Of a stretch of DNA of 64,000 nucleotides, positions 59,147 to 64,000 are shown piece after piece. This DNA comes from Reticulitermes speratus (taxonomy: Eukaryota > Arthropoda > Insecta > Blattodea > Rhinotermitidae), in NCBI GenBank assembly GCA_021186555.1, contig JAJKFL010000042.1, forward strand, positions 8,843,781-8,907,780. The letters run 5' to 3'. The translations under genes were made by a program, and so were the position numbers. Position 1 is the stretch's first letter. Each line of letters opens with the position of its first letter. The notes below the pieces were generated by a model that worked only from the letters and a program-made list of their open reading frames with translations, had not been told where the DNA came from and made no database searches.

Positions 59147-59655
59147 GTGGACCGGGATAGCGTAGTCGGTATAGCGACTCGCTACGGGCTGGACGGTCCG
59201 GGGATCGAATCCAGCCGATCCCAGTGGCCGTGCGGTCTAAGGCTTGGGTCTTCGGCCGCTCGCTTACTGGGATCGTGGGTTCGAATCCCACCGGCGGCAT
59301 GGATGTTTGTGTTGTGTTTGTTGAAAGGGCGGTAGCATGGAACGTAAAGTGACATGAAGGACGAAAGGATTTAAACAGTACAAAAATGGATCAAAGGGGG
59401 AAAACCCCGGACAGACAAAAAAAAAAAAATTCCCGGTGGGGGCGAGATTTTTCGCAGCCGTCCAGACCGACCCTGGGGCCCACCCAGCCTCCTGTACAAT
59501 GGGTATCGGGTATCTTTCCCGGGGGTAAAGCGGCCGGGGCGTGGAGTTAACCACCCACCCTTATCTAGTGCCGGGTTAAAGAAAGAGTAGAGCTATACCT
59601 CTACTCCCCCTCCGGGCCTTTATATCCTGTTCTAGGGAGAACTTGACTTACTTTT
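59147..59655 (+). mobile_element. SINE-1 copy split by a SINE-4-headed insert
   Basis: Perfect target duplication TACTTCTGTTGGC at 59134-59146 and 59656-59668. The head runs to GGGGATCGAATCC (59198-59210), breaks in the B box, and resumes at about 59427 with TCCCGGTGGGGGCGAG. Confidence 0.93.
59211..59426 (+). mobile_element. SINE-4 head with a novel 3' end and A tail
   Basis: GATCCCAGTGGCCGTGCGG, GGGTTCGAATCCC and GGCATGGATGTTTGT are SINE-4, but the usual GGCTGATCACTCGTCCAGAG part is replaced by GAAAGGGCGGTAGCATGGAA and a stretch ending AACCCCGGACAGAC and 13 A. Head of one family, tail of unknown origin. No long target duplication is visible at the junctions. Confidence 0.82.
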
Positions 59656-59694
59656 TACTTCTGTTGGCTTCTGTACGAAAAACATTAGTGCAAG

Positions 59695-60060
59695 CCATAA
59701 ATATTTGGACCCAGTAGAGAGAAAATAACAGAAGGTAAGAGGAAATTGAATAATGAAGAGCTTAAAGACTCCAAAATTTTATGATTTTTACTGAGGTAAA
59801 GAAGCCACGGAGAATAATACGGATGGAGCATGGGTGAGACGAGAAATGCGTACGAAATTTTAGCGGGGATTACTTGTAGATGAAGGGGAGATAATATTAA
59901 AATTTATCTTAAAGAAATGGTCAGGGCGGACGTGGACTAGATTTATTCGGCGCAGGATAGCGATAAGTGGCGGGCTGTTGTGAGCACGGTAATGAACATT
60001 CGGATATTATAAAAGTTGGAGGAACTTGTCGATTAGCTTAACGACTGTTAGCTTCTCAAC
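59695..60060 (+). mobile_element. LINE-B 3' region, degraded
   Basis: GAGAAAATAACAGAAGG, AGGAAATTGAATAATGAAGAGC, GGGAGATAATATTAAAATTT, GTGAGCACGGTAATGAACATTC and TTAGCTTCTCAACTAGGA follow LINE-B in order. The (TTAG)n tail is lost. Confidence 0.75.
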
Positions 60061-60069
60061 TAGGACCCC

Positions 60070-60925
60070 AATCTTTGTGTTTGTAAATTTAGCACTAATT
60101 TTAGGCTAGTATCTGTAAAATAATTGCAGCATGTGAAGTTTGATCAAAACTTGTCAGAGAACTGAAGAAATGTAAGGACTGCTTAAGAGTTGGGCCAAAT
60201 ATTATCCTTATTTTGCAGGTATGCTTCAGGCACGATAATGTGGGCAAAGTTTGCTTCATTATTTTAAAATGTTATAGGCTTATGTGGTTTTAATACTATA
60301 ACGAAAAGCATTAAACCTGTTACTGTTTCGTTTGCGGTGAATTCCCATATTGTTTGGTTTGCTATGATTTTGCACAAGTTCATGGGAACTATTGCCATCT
60401 GGTAGCTGGCGGGGTGGTCTCTTATTGCTTACCCAGTGCTATCATAACCATCGCACTGACGCTGTTTATTTATGCAAGTAATGGCCCTCTCTGCTCGCTA
60501 CTGTACTCAAATGTATCAAAATGCAATAAAATCGTTATTTACTTACGTAAATGAGATTTATACCTAACTGGCTTGCATTAAAATACAGCGTGGAAGCTCT
60601 GATGTTATTATAAATGTATATATATGTGGTTTCCATCATAAACCGTACCTGATTGCTTCTCTCAACACACTAAAATATTAACCCTTTAAAGTCCACTGGC
60701 ATGTAACATGTACCGTCTGCTTGACGTCGAAGAACTGCATTTAGCTCGCACAGTGTGTGTGTGTGTGTCATTCTAATGTTAAACAAAGAACATTTCCGTC
60801 AACAACATTGTCACTATTCAGTTTTGTCCCACAGTCTTTATCCTAGTGTGAGGTTTAGTTGTTCTCTTCAGAGACATGTTCTCGAAAAATCTCAAGTCTG
60901 TGTTCTTCCCTTAATTTGAGAGGCC
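60070..60925. other. no gene; short (TG)n
   Basis: A (TG)8-type run at about 60750-60768. Nothing else supported. Confidence 0.45.
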
Positions 60926-60931
60926 AAGTTT

Positions 60932-61830
60932 TATTCATTCATTCATTCATTCATTCATTGGGTTGTCTGTCTTACGAGAGGTCCATAGCCTCTTCCAAGG
61001 CGAGTTCTCCACAGAGTGCGATCTAGTGCTTCCTCTTTCAATTTCCAATACCCAAAGACTTATTCATTCATTCATCCACTCATTCATTCATTCATTCATT
61101 CATTCCGTTGTCTGTCTTACGAGAGGTCCATAGCCTCTTCCAAAGCGATTTCTCCACGTAGTGCGATCTAGTGCTTCCTCTTTCAATTTCCAATAACCAA
61201 AATTTATTCATTCATTCATTCATTCATTCATTCATTGGGTTGTCTGTCTTACGAGAGGTCCATAGCCTCTTTCAAGGCGAGTTCTCCACAGAGTGCGATC
61301 TAGTGCTTCCTCTTTCAATTTCCAATACCCAAAGTTTTATTCATTCATTCATCCATCCATTCATTTATTCATTCATTCATTCCGTTGTCTGTCTTACGAG
61401 AGGTCCATAGCCTCTTCCAAAGCGATTTCTCCACGTAGTGCGATCTAGTGCTTCCTCTTTCAATTTCCAATAACCAAAATTTTATTCATTCATTCATTCA
61501 TTCATTCATTGGGTTTTCTGTCTTACGAGAGGTCCATAGCCTCTTCCAAGGCGAGTTCCCACAGAGCGCGTTCTAGTGCTTTCTCTTTCAATTTCCGATA
61601 CCCAAAATTTTATTCATCCATTCATTCCTTCATTCATTGCGTTGTCTGTCTTACGAGAGGTCCATAGCCTCTTCCAAAGCGATTTCTCCACGTAGTGCGA
61701 TCTAGTGCTTCCTCTTTCAATTTCCAATACCTTCTCTTTTCCTTAAGGTCCTCCAGTAACTGCTTACGTCTTCTTCCTCGTCTTTCCGTCACTTATATCC
61801 TTCACTCTAGCTTTTCTTCAGTCCAATTTT
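60932..61830 (-). repeat. tandem array of LINE 3' ends, 6 units
   Basis: Six head-to-tail copies, about 130-145 bp each, of the reverse-complemented 3' end of the LINE at 1496-3010: a (TTCA)n run, GTCTGTCTTACGAGAGGTCC, CCTCTTTCAATTTCCAATA. Units 1, 3 and 5 have CAAGGCGAGTTCTCCACAG-type sequence; units 2, 4 and 6 have CAAAGCGATTTCTCCACGTA, so the period is a dimer of about 270 bp. Only the last unit continues further into the LINE (CCTTAAGGTCCTCCAGTAAC, GCTTACGTCTTCTTCC). Confidence 0.9.
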
Positions 61831-61834
61831 ATAT

Positions 61835-62400
61835 CCATACCAAATAACAGCATACTTTAAGTTTACGTTGAATACACAGCAGAGGGAAGGATAATGCTAC
61901 TGAAGTTTTAAACAATTTTATCATTGATATGTGCGACTCTATGCGTGCAACAGCAATGAATATTTTGAAGGAAATACGTGTATATTACCACCTCTACCGT
62001 GATGTGTATATATATGTGTATATGTATATATATATTAATATGCATATGCAACAACAGTTACATATTTTGAAGGAAATATATTACGACCTGTACTGTGATG
62101 TATGAGGGGCTGCTGATTGTTGCCTGCAGCTTGTACATTGCGAGGCTGTATTTCCTCACAGTGACGTTGTTTAAGATTCAAGACCAACCGGCACGTGCAA
62201 GGAGACGTGTCTTCGAGCCGAGCCGTACGTTGCTACGTTCCTCCGCCTTACAGGCCCGTAGTGCTGAGATGCGAAAGTAGATGTAACCTATACCAGTGGC
62301 TGACAAGTGCACTTCTCGGTACCTAGGGATTTCGCAACGGCGTCTTCGTCATCCCCAAAGTAAATTGAAATATGAACACTAAACTAAAAAATTATTTCCA
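61835..62400. other. no gene seen; short TA-rich run
   Basis: ATATATATGTGTATATG run near 62008-62038, and GGAAATA repeated context (ATTTTGAAGGAAATA at 61962 and 62070). A 61-codon plus open frame at 62095 has no domain. Confidence 0.4.
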
Positions 62401-62401
62401 A

Positions 62402-62590
62402 TATTTTAGGTTCTCATAGCGGTGTTGATGAATATTGTGACGCAATGTCGATTTGTGAATTGTTACAGTTGTTATGGAGGAGTTTACTGTCTCCATCTTC
62501 ACGGTCTAAGCAGTCCTAACTGCAAGAACTTAAGAAATGTCGGTAAATATCTGCCTATCAACAACGCATTATATCCCAGAAGAATTGAAT
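62402..62590. mobile_element. TTCTGGGATATGAC-family copy with tail, degraded
   Basis: Tail-like GGTTCTCATAGCGGTGTTGATG, GGAGGAGTTTACTGTCTCCATC (reverse arm), and ATTATATCCCAGAAG as the right terminus. Core bases lost. Confidence 0.6.
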
Positions 62591-62664
62591 CTTTAACAAT
62601 TAATTTTCGTATAAGTTTAATAATTAGTGCCTAATTCTTGAAGTGAAGAAGAAGAAGACAATTT

Positions 62665-62850
62665 TTTATCCGGTCTGTCTCCGCGGAGATCCATGTTCGA
62701 TTCCAGGCAAGTCCATGTGGGATTTATGGTTGACAAATTGGGACAGGTTTTTTTCCCGAGTATTTCGGTTTTGCCCTGTCAGTATCATTCCTCCAATTCT
62801 CCATACTTATATTTCATTTATCTACCATTGACGCTAAATAATCTTAGCAA
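62665..62850 (+). mobile_element. SINE-3 copy, head truncated
   Basis: GTCTCCGCGGAGATCCATGTTCGATTCC, TCCATGTGGGATTTATGG, GGTTTTTTTCCCGAG, CAGTATCATTCCTCC and a 3' part like the copy at 14925 (CATACTTATATTTCAT). Confidence 0.75.
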
Positions 62851-62859
62851 TTGGTAGCA

Positions 62860-63150
62860 TCGTTAAATAAAATGGAGTCGCTACTGTTCATCACAATTTG
62901 TGGCCGTACATCGTGGGTACCGGTACATGTAAATAGTGTATAATATGGACGTTTATGTTCACAGACCTTCATGGGCGCTAAGAGAGGGTGGCGCTAGTAT
63001 ATCGGGGTTTGAAGGTAATTTACATCTCGCTGCTGCGGTGAAGCCCTCAAATGCTTCCAATTAAACCACTGCCCCTGAATTCGTCATTTACAATTTAGTA
63101 TTCACTGATAATCCTAGCATTAGACGCTATAGAATCCAATATACTGGCGG
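62860..63150. other. no gene seen
   Basis: No supported feature. Confidence 0.4.
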
Positions 63151-63156
63151 CGTATT

Positions 63157-63830
63157 GTTATAAACAATAAATCAATAATAATCAATAAGTAAACAAAATA
63201 AATAAATAAATAATAAATAAAATAAGTAGATAAAGAATGCATAAATAAATAAATAATAATAAGTAGATAAATAAATAAACAATACATAAATAATGAGTAA
63301 ATAAATAAATAATACATAAATAAGTAAATAAATAAGACATTAATAAGTAAATAATAAGTAATAAATAAAATAATAAATATAAGTAATAATAGTAAAATAA
63401 ATAAGTAAATAAAATAAATAAATACAGTAAATAATAGAAATACATAAATAATAAGTAAATAAATAAATATACATAATTAGTAATAAATAATATCTAAATA
63501 AAGTAAATAAATAAAGTAAATAAATAGTAATACATAAATAATAAGTAAATAAATAAATAATACATAAATAATAGGTAAATAAATAAATAATACATAAATA
63601 AAAGTAAATAAATAAAGTAAATAAATAGTAATACATAAATAATAAGTAAATAAATAAATAATACATAAATAATAGGTAAATAAATAAATAATACATAAAT
63701 AAAAGTAAATAAATAAAGTAAATAAATAGTAATACATAAATAATAAGTAAATAAATAAATAATACATAAATAATAGGTAAATAAATAAATAATACATAAA
63801 CAATAAGTAATTAAATAAGTATATAAATTC
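63157..63830. repeat. AT-rich tandem repeat (TAAA/TACATAAA) with 101-bp period
   Basis: Built from AATAAATAAATA and ATACATAAATAATA blocks. AGTAATACATAAATAATAAG recurs at about 63526, 63627 and 63728, a 101-bp higher-order period in the right part. Long minus-strand open frames rich in Tyr, Leu and Ile are composition artefacts. Confidence 0.9.
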
Positions 63831-64000
63831 AGACATGTAACTAAGCTTTAGCAGGAATGAACCCAAAACATAAACAAAGCGTAACTTTCGCTTTCTCTCA
63901 CTTCAGACTAACCATCGTGTTGTCTGAAGTCCGCCATATTGTAATAGTGTGTTTCTTGACTTCAGTAATCTTGACGAACGGCTTTGTTAAGTTATCATTC

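Noticed and set aside
63182..63866. Tyr/Leu/Ile-rich minus-strand open frames of 87-129 codons
   Set aside because: Composition artefact of a TAAA-type repeat read on the minus strand.

Overview
This window is animal nuclear DNA, dominated by interspersed and tandem repeats and containing only two convincing protein-coding genes. It has spliced genes, tRNA-headed SINEs, LINE 3' ends, hAT- and mariner-type miniature elements and long minisatellites. I infer a large-genome insect, most likely a cockroach or a close relative (Blattodea). That placement rests on recognising the repeat style, not on a search. Almost every open reading frame longer than 60 codons lies inside a repeat or is chance.

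Region by region. 1-4.5 kb: a SINE broken by a hAT miniature element and then by a decayed LINE with a 173-bp flanking duplication. 5.0-6.7 kb: a 63-bp minisatellite that stays open in one frame. 6.8-12.5 kb: SINEs, LINE tails and a degraded CAP-domain exon. 12.6-14.3 kb: a 56-bp minisatellite. 14.7-35 kb: scattered SINE, MITE, mariner and hAT copies without a convincing gene. 35-54 kb: the gene-bearing part. LLPH (plus strand, two coding exons, 37.1-38.0 kb) and an EGFL7-like gene (minus strand, eight exons, 53.3-42.9 kb) point tail to tail. All EGFL7-like introns but the two shortest hold a mobile element; one holds two inverted 8-unit arrays of a 114-bp repeat. 54-64 kb: more nested SINEs and LINE tails, a tandem array made of LINE 3' ends, and AT-rich simple repeats.

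The EGFL7-like gene is spread over short exons that no long ORF reveals. Reading domains and intron phases together gives EMI (two exons), EGF, calcium-binding EGF, coiled coil and a C-x-C tail, with phases matching at every junction. One EMI intron uses a GC donor. Both genes carry one small coding indel (2 bp extra in LLPH, 1 bp missing in the cbEGF exon) although splice sites and domains are otherwise intact, so consensus errors are as likely as mutation.

The most interesting non-gene signal is a group of inverted-repeat elements that have no transposase. They share (i) hammerhead-ribozyme-like cores in the arms (CTGANGA, hairpin, GAAAC, NUH, closing stem I), (ii) a one-sided extra segment of about 27-30 nt, homologous between three copies, and (iii) 13-16 bp target duplications lying outside that segment. 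This fits non-autonomous Penelope-like retroelements better than DNA-transposon MITEs. A second, more abundant family (ends in TTCTGGGATATGAC) has the same layout.
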